A stretch of DNA of 64,000 nt, from NCBI GenBank assembly GCA_014058105.1, contig JACGCM010001659.1, positions 2,294,001 through 2,358,000 on the forward strand, written 5' to 3'. The translations under genes were made by a program, and so were the position numbers. This DNA comes from Kingdonia uniflora. Lineage: Eukaryota > Streptophyta > Magnoliopsida > Ranunculales > Circaeasteraceae. The notes under the pieces are model-generated. The model did no database searches. It worked only from the letters and a program-made list of their open reading frames with translations, and had not been told where the DNA came from. Numbering within the stretch: position 1 is the first letter of the stretch; every line of letters starts with the position of its first letter. Below are positions 1-12,900 of this stretch, piece by piece.

Positions 1-793
<793 letters not shown>

Positions 794-953
794 CTGGTCT
801 AAGTTCTGTACAGGTTGGTCCTCCAAAGAATTAATGGGCTTCGGTAAAGCAGCCTTGACAAGAGCAGAATAATAAAACTTTTCATTCTTTTTAGATTTGT
901 CTTTACTAGGCTCTTCGACCTCATCAATATAAGCCACGCGGAGAGAAGGGTAC
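794..953 (-). CDS. CALS3: CALS3 exon 33 (1268-1321), last exon in the window
   Basis: It encodes [20 protein letters not shown] then [20 protein letters not shown] and [13 protein letters not shown]. The donor is CAG|GTAATG. The next expected exon, beginning near VIYRI in relatives, is not between 1 and 793, so the gene continues to the left. Confidence 0.93.
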
Positions 954-3900
954 CTGGTCACCGAAAATTTATATACCATATATGAGGGAAGATATTTGCA
1001 CAGACATGAAAAATGATGGTCAATCGAGAGTGACTGTCCTAGTTTTTGATATGATGGCTCACATCTAATAGACATTAACAATCAGCAATAAGAAAGATGG
1101 ATATACATACGTTGCCATAAGCTTGAGAATATCTTGAGCACGCGGATCACCAGATCTTTTGTGAATCCCATACTGTTGGCACGAGACCACATACGTAAAC
1201 TTCATATCAGCTACAGCTTGACATTGTGCCCATAATAATTTCTCTCCCTTTGAGTGTTCCTCAGTACTTAATTCAGCTGCCTTGTAGCCCTTCATCAGAT
1301 CTATATGGAAGCCGAAATTAAAAATACAAATTGGAAAATGTTATATAGTACGCATGTTGCACTTACAATGTAACCTAATTAAAGGGCTATCCATCCATGA
1401 TTTAAAACACGATTAGAATTTTGATTTGGATGAGAATTTGATGAATCTGAATCCGACCAAATAAATAGTGCAAAACTCGATCAAATAACTGGATCCTATT
1501 TCACCTTTACCTACACCAATCATAATTGATTAGAATCAAATGCACTGTGCTCTTTACAGTGAGGCTCTTTAGGGGCCCTTTTGCTCAAATTTTCTTACAT
1601 TTCCTTTAATCTGGATTCGGATTGGCTTTATCTTATATTTTTTTTTTAAATCCAATTAAAGATCTACCTTATCCCTAACCCAAAATGTTTGGTTGATTCA
1701 GATTTTACCACTAATCCATACATTATCATACTGCAATTCATACTTTGAGATTCTCGATTTGCAAGAATACCCATTCGAATAAGATCAAAATTGTGCCTTC
1801 AACTAATTGCCAGCTCTACCACATATCTGTCTAGAGAAAACATAATTACCTTAAACTTGGCCATAACAAGAAAGGCCTTCTTTGGAAATCTATTGTTTAT
1901 ATATATAAATTTTATCATTTCTGTTGATCTGAGTTAAAATATCGTAGATTAGGATTTTACCACAAAAGAATATATTTTCAGATCGCGATTCAGATTTAGG
2001 TTTGGGATTCCCAAGAAAATTTTCTCGAATAAAATCGAATTTGCAGCAATCAAATTTGAATTCATTAATTTGTAAGCTCTACGGCATAACTGTCCAGAGA
2101 AAAAATAATTACCTTCATCATCAGCCATATCAAGGAAGGCCTGAAGTTCCAAAGCTCGGCGGTAATACATCATGCCTCGTACTGGAAGTTAAAGTAGCAT
2201 TATATCAAACAAATGAACTATACATGGTAATATGTGCTTTGTCTTTTCAGAGCTTTTTACTCGTAACTAACGATATTTAAACAAATTTTGCAATTTTCCA
2301 TGAAATTACAATTTAGTTTCATGTGTTATGCTTTCTAAATTCTAATACATTTTTTTTGTAATATAGCCGCTCTATTTAGAGAAAAGGTGCAGGATACTTT
2401 ATGCTTAAATCATCAACCTTTTGAAATATGTTTTTGAAGATTCCTGTTCTTTAGACATGTTACTCAATCCTATTAACTTCTATCACAGTTTCTATGTTTG
2501 TAATTAATTGCACATTAACTTAAACTTGTCTTATTTCTGTGTTTGTAACACACTAAACACGTTAATCGTCATAAATGTAGATAACTATGGTTACATGTGA
2601 TTAACAACAGAGTAAATGGAAATCGAAAACAAAAACCAAAAACAAACAAACTATCTTTTTAAATGTAAGGCCGTGTCTGACACCTCGTCCTGTATCTTTT
2701 TCATAACGCATTAGGTTTTAAGTTGCTATCATTGTTCTTATCATTTCTAGACCTTAGGCAAGATCTATACAGAAAATGTTACTCCTATAATTGTTAATAA
2801 ATCAAAAACACAAAAATATGGTAATAAATCAAATAGGGAAAAAAAATTTTGACAGAAAACTTCCAAATCATTCATGAAATAAAACACTGTCTACGGGCAC
2901 ATATACGTTGATTCCGGACATAAAAAACTAACAATGATCATTACCAGTCCTGGTTAAAGTTTGCCCTCTGTACGATGCCCAAAGACGAAGCTCTTCTTCC
3001 AAGTCCTCTGACCGTCGGAGTTCTTCGTCGCTGCTAACATCAACTCGCTGAAGAAAGTTGGTCCATTCATCTGTGAAATACTAGACCAATTAATCTAAAC
3101 GAGAAATAGTTTTCTACTCTTCAAGGTTATCAAAATTTATTCCCCTCCCCCACACACACCCACAATTGTTATCAAAAATGACCCATCTCCAAATTGGTTA
3201 AGTTTAGACTTACCCACCATTTTAATATCCTTCAGATTACTATTAGATAAAGATTTAGTCAAAACCAGTTTTTTTTTTCTTTTTCCCTGAGTATGTATGA
3301 GTGAGTGGGAAGGGAGTGCTATTGTTTGTTGTCAAATCATGAAGTTCAAAATACTGCTATAAGGTGTGCAAACAAAATCAACAAACCTGGAAATATTTTC
3401 TGCAAGTAAAAGAGGATACTATTAGATAAAGATTTAGTCAAAACCAGTTTTTTTTTTCTTTTTCCCTGAGTATGTATGAGTGAGTGGGAAGGGAGTGCTA
3501 TTGTTTGTTGTCAAATCATGAAGTTCAAAATACTGCTATAAGGTGTGCAAACAAAATCAACAAACCTGGAAATATTTTCTGCAAGTAAAAGAGGATACTA
3601 TTAGATAAAGATTTAGTCAAAACCAGTTTTTTTTTTCTTTTTCCCTGAGTATGTATGAGTGAGTGGGAAGGGAGTGCTATTGTTTGTTGTCAAATCATGA
3701 AGTTCAAAATACTGCTATAAGGTGTGCAAACAAAATCAACAAACCTGGAAATATTTTCTGCAAGTAAAAGAGGATACTATTAGATAAAGATTTAGTCAAA
3801 ACCAGTTTTTTTTTTCTTTTTCCCTGAGTATGTATGAGTGAGTGGGAAGGGAGTGCTATTGTTTGTTGTCAAATCATGAAGTTCAAAATACTGCTATAAG

Positions 3901-6900
3901 GTGTGCAAACAAAATCAACAAACCTGGAAATATTTTCTGCAAGTAAAAGAGGATACTATTAGATAAAGATTTAGTCAAAACCAGTTTTTTTTTTCTTTTT
4001 CCCTGAGTATGTATGAGTGAGTGGGAAGGGAGTGCTATTGTTTGTTGTCAAATCATGAAGTTCAAAATACTGCTATAAGGTGTGCAAACAAAATCAACAA
4101 ACCTGGAAATATTTTCTGCAAGTAAAAGAGGATAGATACACCGTCTTCATTTTGGATTTCAAGGTCATGTACTGAGAAAAGAACCTCTTCTGTATAATAT
4201 GGGGTCAACACACTACAGCAGAAATAAAACATTAAGCAAATATAAATGAAAATAAGAACCAAAGCAATCAAAAGTATAAGGGTACTACGATCATTAGTCC
4301 TAAGCAACAATGAAGAAAGCAAACGGGTACAATTTAGCAACTGAAGTAATCAACAAATGCAATCAAGCATACTAGTAACTCTTAGCATTGAGGCTTTTTG
4401 AGAGAAGCAAAACCCTAAAGCTCCAGGAGGTGGTATAACACCCCGGCTGAGCAGGTACTGGAAAGTAGAATGTGTCTTCAAAATCCAGGGCTGTTAGTAC
4501 CAAAACTGTTTCCTTTAAATGCAGCCAATATATCATCCGACCTTTTTGGATAAAAGAAGCTACCTCGAAACAGTATCAATACAAGTCATGTATCCGCAAT
4601 CAAGATCACTATTAAACAGATCAAATAAACCATAACGTGTTTGCCCTCTTCAACTCTTTATCTTCCTCAAAATGCTCATCTTCATTTACATCACATAACA
4701 GAAGGGGGTCTGCATAACATGATAATTCGTCGTCCTCTTATAACTGCAATTTCAAAATTCTAAGGAAAAATCTCGTTTTATTTCCTCTAGGTCAGCACCT
4801 CTGCAATCTTGAAACAAGAGAAACTCGCATTCCTAGAGAGTAAACCGAGTCTGATATAAGAAGTTGTAGGAGGTATAATTAAGGCTTTCAATGGGTAGGA
4901 TTTGATCCTGTATCAGATCCATGACCAGGATCGAAAAAAATTGATCCTCTACGATGAGTCTAATTTTGCCTCTCATATAGATGCATATAATACATTCTTT
5001 TTTGACTTATAGTTGTGTATTATCGATTTTATATATGTGTAATATGACTAGTGTCCATGGTTTATGAACATCTTATTTGTTATTAATTGTTGGAACTTAA
5101 TATTGCAAGGACAACTTGTTATAACAATGAAAATAAAATTTCATTGAATTTCTTTATGTTCAGCGGAGAATATCTTACAAGATGTTCTCAACGGGTATAA
5201 ACGGTCGGAATGGGTTAGAACTCTAAAGAATCGAGTTTGGACCTTAAAGGATCGGATTGAAAATTTGCCAAAGATTTAAGTATATTGGATCGAATCGGGT
5301 TAGACAAGGATCACCTAAATCCTTAAAGGATCGGGTCAGGAATCAAGATCACGAAATTAGTGATCCTTTAGAGTTACGGATCGGGTCAGGATCTCTATTA
5401 TCTTAACGGATCGGATCAAGATCTTGGTTGATCCTAGCCCGATCCGTTCCATTGATAGTATAATAGGGGAGTTAGCACACAATTGCAAGTGGCAGGAATT
5501 GAGACTGGAGGTAGCGGCAGGGGCCCCTAACCCGAAACTTTTCTCCTATTTCTGTAAGGCCCTTGTCGAATGTAATTGGAAACAAAGTCACCTATTGACC
5601 AAAACGCTCGAACAGAAACAGGTACTTGATGCTCTCCGTTAACAGTTTCATGGAAAAACATACTTAATTGTCTTTTAGTGAACATAACAATGCATATGTT
5701 GCGTCCATGACCAGTTAATGCACTTTCATCGGGAGTCTTTAGGCCGCATTGCCTCCAAGAACTGAACGGTAATCCAGTTAAAGGCCTGACTCAAAATCAT
5801 GATTGTACAAGTCAGGCCTTTCATCGGGAGTCTTTAGGACGCATTGCCTCCAAGAACAGAACAGTAATCCAGTTAAAGGCCTGACTCAAAATCATGATTG
5901 TACAAGTCAGGCCTTTGACGGATTACAACTATAAAAGAGCTGATACAAAAAGAGGATCAATTTGAGTTAATGTACTAGTACTACGATTGGAGATAACTTG
6001 TACTTGGCATAAAAAGATGCAGCTTGTAGTTTCCAAATTCAGGGCTTTGGTGGTTATGAAATTAACAAATTTTAGAGAATTTCCAATTTGTTAAATAAGT
6101 TGGGAGTTTCTCTCTCAACCAATGATAATAACAAGCGTCAACAATTAATGCTCCCAATCCAGTTTAATATGATCAGGCTCGTTGCTTCCCAAGGTAGCCC
6201 AAGGTAGAAGATAGACTTAGGTGAATTTTTCACATAGGATCATAAAGGCAAAAATGTCAAATGTTGAGAAGTTAAATATTTTTGGGTTAGTGATGCAAGA
6301 GCATCTGGAGCATGAACGAGTCTCTTAATTGAGTAGTCAGCTTAGCTTAGACATTTAGTTCATAAGATTTGTTCATCCATTCAATTAGGTGTTTGAGATA
6401 TATAGGTTTCATTTGATTAATTTATGGAGAGAGAGAGAGAGAGCGAAGCGATTTAATTAGCATTGAATATATTAATTACTCAAGCTTTATTCAATTTCCT
6501 TCAAGAATAACCTTTCTCTTTGTTGAAAGATATTTACAAACACTTCTATTAATTATCTAATAGATATCTATTTCCACCTTCACTCTTTATTTTCTTTTGT
6601 TTTTCGAACCCTTCATTGTTCAGTTCCTTTGAGGAGACTCGGTCACCGAGTCACCTGTCCTATCGTGTGCACCGGGTTTGAAAACAAAGTACATGATTTA
6701 TCCCCAGTTACCTTTATGTCTTAGTGACAGTGAAACAATAATTATGACTACATGTGACAAAATTGTATCAACAAAAGTACAATATCAATGAAACTTACGA
6801 GAAGGAAAGCATGTGGCGAACTTTGGGTGCAGAAGGCATGTCCATAAACAATGAATTTGAGAAGAAAGAAATACGTCTTCGCGCCTCTAAGTTGGATGGT

Positions 6901-9900
6901 ACATCCATGGCAGATTCCTTAACAGTAAGCAATAGGTAAAGCCTTCTGATCTGCGATGCGTATGAAAATCAAAATCTGAATGATTATTGATTCTGGAAAT
7001 AAAGATTACTTTAACATCTCCTAAGATGTGAAAACACAGTTATCACCTAGGTAACAACGACACTTCACTTTAAAAAAAATAAAACATGTCTGACACCCCG
7101 ACACTTGGACACGCATCCAACACTATTTGCAAGGTACTTAACAAAATATTGCCGTTTTCGACACCCCGTACCCGTGTTGGACACCGACACCCGTATCCGT
7201 GTCGTTGTTACCTAGGTTATCACATTTTTTTCCGCAAGAAATCAACCCCGAGGAATGGATCATGTTTGGTGTGTTCATCTCAATGACACTGCAAAGATAA
7301 TCAAAATCACATTCCACCGGTTTTTACGTCGTTAGAGGCATGGAAATATTATACCTAATTCTCGGACTTGACCCATAAAATAATCAGTTTTATAAATAAA
7401 AAAAACTTGCCTTCTCTATCCAGGCTTCTGTTTCTGGCTCAACTGGGAATTTGATTGCCCCAGACGATGCAAATAACTGATATTGTTGATCAAGAAGAGG
7501 AGTCATTCCCTCATGCCTTCCATAAATTCCACCATGGGTTGCATCCAAAAGACTACTCAAGGAAAAAGTACAAGTCAATAAGAATATCACCCACATGCTA
7601 ATAAAATTTGGAGCTAAATAATCATATAAAAACGATGTACCTAGAAATTTGATCCCTCTGGTCCTCCATTATATCTCGACTCACAACTTCAAGCATGTCC
7701 TGGAAAAGGATCACAACCTGATCCCTGTCTTCAGCTTTATTTTTTGACTGTAACAATAATTATAAATGGGTTAGAATTTAAAATAAATCCACGCTGTTCA
7801 GAATACGGTAAAAATACAGTACGAGAAATTGCAGAGGGAAACTAAAAACTATTCACGAGATGGCAAAGTTGATTTATCCTATTAATATATATATAAGATG
7901 AAGTATACAAATCATGCCTAGAAGTTTATAAGCTTTCTGATAATGGGTAGATTTGAATCTAAGTTGCAAGAACTTACCAATATCTCCATTAGCTTAACAA
8001 AGTGGCCATACAGGTTAGGAAGAGCACTCATCTTCAGGTCACTTATCAAAGTGTCTGCTTCTATATGCTTGTCAACTTCAAAGAATATGTCCTTTATAAC
8101 ACTGGAAAGAAAAGAGTTTCAGCAAAATATATTAAAATATGGTAGGCTGACCTGATAGGTTTATTCTTTTCCAGAAGTCACTCTAAAGCATCTCCAGATT
8201 TCCACTATTTAGTTCAAGTTTTTAGTTAAATTCAGAGGAAGGAGGGGTGGTTAAAATTAATGTGAAAAATGTGTAGGACAAAATGCAAGTTGGGCTGGCT
8301 AAACCTGAACAAAGGGCTCTAGCCAAACCTTCATACCGCTTGGCTTTGCTCCTTTCCGTTCAGGCAAAGAACTTACAAGTGTAAGCTTCATCTGTATTCA
8401 GCCTGAGTTGAGACTAAAGTGTTCAACCAACCCAAGCTGGATTCCAAGCTGGATTCTGAACTATATTATACTATTAGACTATTATTGGAAAATTTATTAT
8501 ATTTCCAATTCCATACTTTACAAGAACTTGAATTTAGTCCTTGTCATTTCCAAGAGCACTATTTACTGTCTTGAGTTAATTGAGATGTGGAAAATAAGAA
8601 GCCAAATCTGACACAAACAGTTAAAGAATATGGGACCATATTGTTTAGATTAAAAGTCCATTTAAGACTAAGTTAGATTTGTTTATAAATTTTAATGAGT
8701 TTATTTTAGACTAAAGCTGGGATTAGGCATTGACCCCCACCACATTATACAAAATTATAGGATGATATGAGGCTAGAGTTGCTGAGGGGAGGTAAATGAA
8801 AATTATCAGTGACAGCAATCTTATTTATCTCTCTGACAATGTGAATGCCTTCCCATGGATGTAAAATCAAGTTATTGAGTATGTTGACAGCATATAAATA
8901 ATCAGAGATAATTTTCACGCTAGTAATATAGTATTTCTTTGAGATTCCGAGACCAAACAAAATAGCTTTGAAGTCACCTATACCAATTTCTTCATTGACC
9001 AACAGAGAACTGTAACTCTGTAAGCAAGTAGAGGAATCCCACTAGTATCTCTTATAATCCCTCCTATTGCAGCATGGTTATCATTAATCCCTCCATCCGA
9101 ATTAAGAATCCATTGGCATTCATCGTTGTGTTTCCAAGCTACCCAGCTAAGGTTTCACACAAGGAGTTTCAGAGAAGTGAGTAATTTTATGGCATCGGGG
9201 GAATCTATAAATTTGATTGAAGAATATTGAGCCCAGCTTTTGACTTCCTCTTTAGGTTGACTATGAGTTGAGCATTCCTTTTTTTGGACTGAAAAATCCT
9301 ATGTTTAAATTTGCGTTAAGCTAGATTTGTCTCTCATTTGAGATACAATTTATGAGAATTACAATGTTTAGTTTATTTCCTATTACATCTCAGTTTAGGG
9401 CTTTGAAATTAACTATTAGAGATTAGATATATCTAAACAGTACAGAGCTACACAGCTGACTCTAAACTAGAAAGTTTTAAATTTGATTTTTGCTTCCTCC
9501 GCCTATAAATATTGCCCCTGGAACATTAAAAGTAGAATTAGTTTCAGTAGTATGTCTAAGGGTACTCTAGTTTTTAGTTTTTGAATTAGCTCTCTCTTTC
9601 TTTACATCTACATATGGGATTCTCTACTTGCAATCCGGTTTAGAGTTGAGAACAATCAATTTGAAGTCTGATTTAGGGTTTTGAAAATTAATCTCTAAAT
9701 TTGAATTGTTTGTATAAAAATCTGATTTAGGGCTGTGATATTTGGTTCGGGGAACATGCAATCAAGCTTTTGGGATCAACCCCTCACGATTAGCTCTTCA
9801 TTCAAATCTCTTATTCGTTTGCTAACTAGGTTACATTTGTGGGTTTTGGGTTTTGTTTTATGGCTTCATTGAGAAATATACAAAATTTAAGATTTTCAGA

Positions 9901-12900
9901 TTTTTTTTGTCAAACTGATTTCAAAGTATAATAATGTAAGTGCACGACGTGGAAGCAAGATCGTGTTACGTTTAACACTAACCTAATTCTCAAATTAGGG
10001 TTTTCTTCTAAACTCTAAACACAAATTAAATAAACTAAAACTAAATCTGAATTTTATTCGAGAATCAACCAAAACAACTTAAAAACAAATAACCTAGACC
10101 CTTTTATAGAACACAAGAGGGATTAGAATTAGCAACCCTAATTCTAATCTAAATAGAATTTTACCAAAATTGGGAAAACTTCATCTAACCTAGTGTTGGT
10201 TAAACAAGTCCCTAAAATCTACTTGGCATCTCCAGCAATAAAGAGACTTGAATCAAAATAACAAATAAAAATAATGCGTCGATAGTGAGAACGACTATTA
10301 GATGACGATTCACATCATATAAATCGATGTTGTTTTGGAGATAACTAGCTAAATGTAGACCAAGTTTCAGCTTCGGCAATAAGTTAGGGTTCTAAAGTTT
10401 TGATTGAGGATTCTAAATACATTTTAATTCGTAATTCATTGCTTGTAACTTGTAAGTCCCTCGATTTCTTGTTTTCAAATTGTTGTTGGTTTGTGTTTTT
10501 AAAACAAAAAATTGAGCATTGTTGTTTACGATCAAGTTCCTCTAATTAGGGCTTGGAATCAATTTTTAAGGATTTGGGATTGCGAGATTGATATCTAATT
10601 TAGGATAAGATTGTGGTGTAAAATCGATTAGAGTCGATTGGTAAGGTGGATCAGGATTTGGGAGTTTGATCAACATGTAATTGTAGATTGTTAGTTCTCT
10701 CTAGAGATTTTTTGTGTTTTTGCTTCTCTTTAGTATTTGAGAGAGTAGAAGATGGGAAGCATGAAGTTGGGAGACAAAGTATGGGCTGCTAAACAAATTC
10801 TTGTCTGCTGAAACTAATTTGTTGGTTGTTGTTTACTATTGTAGAATAGTGTCTGGGGGTGTAGGAGGAATTGCCTAATACAAGGAGGAGAATAATGTAT
10901 GCACACTGTGGGGTTCGACGGAGTGATTTGAATTTTTGTTATGAGTTTCATAGTTAAACGACAATGTATAGTTTTGGTAAAACATCAACCACCATCTCAT
11001 ATTTAGTAGATCCAATTTGTTAAGAATAGAAGGGATTGGCATTAGTTATCGATTACAATTTGAGTTACTTAGTCTGATTGTGTCATAATGGTGATTGTGT
11101 GGCTCGCTGATATATTGTCTGAATGTGTTGGTCTTGGTCTTCTGGTGGTGTGTTTGTATTCGATGGTGGAGGTGTGTGTATGGTGTGTTATAGAATAATG
11201 AAAGATTAGATCTCTTGGTAAGCTTTACTTCTTATTATGCTTAAAATATAGTTAAGATTTGTTTTGTAATCTGATTTTGTTCGCATGTGATTTGGTATGC
11301 TGGTTCAGGCCTCGGTTGTAATATGGAGGGTATCACGGTCAATTTGCGTATGGTTAGGATTAGGATTTGAAAGTTAGTTTGCATTCGATTAGGATTTGGC
11401 GGTTAGTTTGCATCTATGTAGGATCTGGCAATTAGTTCGCATCTATGTAGGATCTAGATAGGGGGCTACTTCACATAAGTATAGGATCTAGCGGTTGGTG
11501 GTTAGTTTGCATGTGGTTAGGATTAGGCGGCAGTTGGTCGCATTGGTTGTATCTGGTTGAGGTACATGTCCTTAGTTGTTCATCGGATTTGGAAGGTTGA
11601 GCATCAGAGTTCTTTTCGGGTTTTGGTCCTTGTTATCTCCGCAGAATCCGACTTTTGGTGTTGAGTAAAGCTTCAATACAGTGTTTCCGTTTTCCTATTT
11701 GCAAACTCAAGATGCACGCTTCAATGCAGTGTTTCAGTTTTCCTATTTGCAATTAGTGTGTCTAAGAGCACTCTAGTCTTTTCCACTTTTATTGTAGGCT
11801 ACATATAGTCAAGTATCTAGGTTGTAATCTAAGTTGTTCTATCAGAATGTAGTCCTTGGAGTTCTTGTGCTTTTCTCAACTTCTCTAATTTTATACGTTC
11901 TATCAATTTAGGGATTACATTGCAACAGAGACGAAACTAAAACAAAACAGACTTATTATTAAAGAGTAAAGGTTTAGGTTACACATAATAGCTATATAAA
12001 GCCTAGAACAAAAAGTAAAATGACAAGAGTGCCCATGGGAATAGTACATAGTAACTCTAACTCTAACTCTAACATGGAAGTCCTTTGTTTGTTTCCTTTT
12101 CTTTTCAATCACAAAATTTATCTGAACAAGGATTTTGTTTATAAATCCAGCTCCATATTTTCACTAGGAAGAGATCTAGGGTATTTCTATTTACAAAGTG
12201 TTGAGGTTGAGTAAAATCTTCTCAAATGTCGTTACTTTTATACTCCTTCGATGTGCGAGAAGAGAGGAATTTAAAAAAAAAAAAAAAAAAAACACCAAGG
12301 ATGTTTTTGTTTGGTGTGACAATCCAAAATTGTATACTTTAATATTTCAATTATTTTATCAATTATCAAGAAATGTCCACAATTATCCCCCATTTTTTTT
12401 GAGCAAATTAGTTTTTAGACCCTACATAATGACCACAAATTGGTCTAACCCCTCTTGATTATCTTTCTTAGTTTTTGGACCCCAAAAAGTTAAAAATAAT
12501 ATAAACTGCCCAGAATACCCTTTGCTAACAATTAAAAACCACTCTTCCCCAATAAAAAACTACTCAAACCTAAACCAATATTCTCAAAACTACTCATCCC
12601 AACCCGAAATTACTCATCCCTAACTCAAAATCGCTCGCCAATAATTGTAAATCGCTCATCTCCAAACCAAAATCAACTATCACTAACTTCTCTCTCCCAA
12701 AAAAACCTTGTTTCTCACTCAAAAATTACACTTAACAATAATTTTTAGTTCATAACTACAAACCCCTTTCACTATTATACAATAATTTCTTCGTCTCCTC
12801 TTTATCAACAATAAACCCCACATTCTAATGGTATTCGGATACAATGAGTGGTTTTGAGAGTGTTGGGGAAGACGAAGCACAAAAGGCAAATTTGGTATTT

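Noticed and set aside
2002..2280. 92-codon plus-strand open frame
   Set aside because: It overlaps CALS3 exon 31 in antisense and has no motif.
3239..4133. Regular array that might look like CRISPR
   Set aside because: The 179-bp units are contiguous, identical and without spacers, and overlap a plant exon. It is a tandem duplication.
5170..5450. Regulatory operator cluster of GGATCGG words
   Set aside because: There is no constant spacing or dyad symmetry; it looks like decayed satellite-like sequence within an intron.
6754..6939. 61-codon plus-strand open frame
   Set aside because: It is the exact antisense of CALS3 exon 28.
7047..7215. Exon or small RNA gene
   Set aside because: Perfect TIRs plus the 8-bp duplication explain it fully as a MITE.
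12055..12075. Telomere-like CTCTAA repeats
   Set aside because: The unit is not the plant telomere CCCTAAA, and only about three copies are present.
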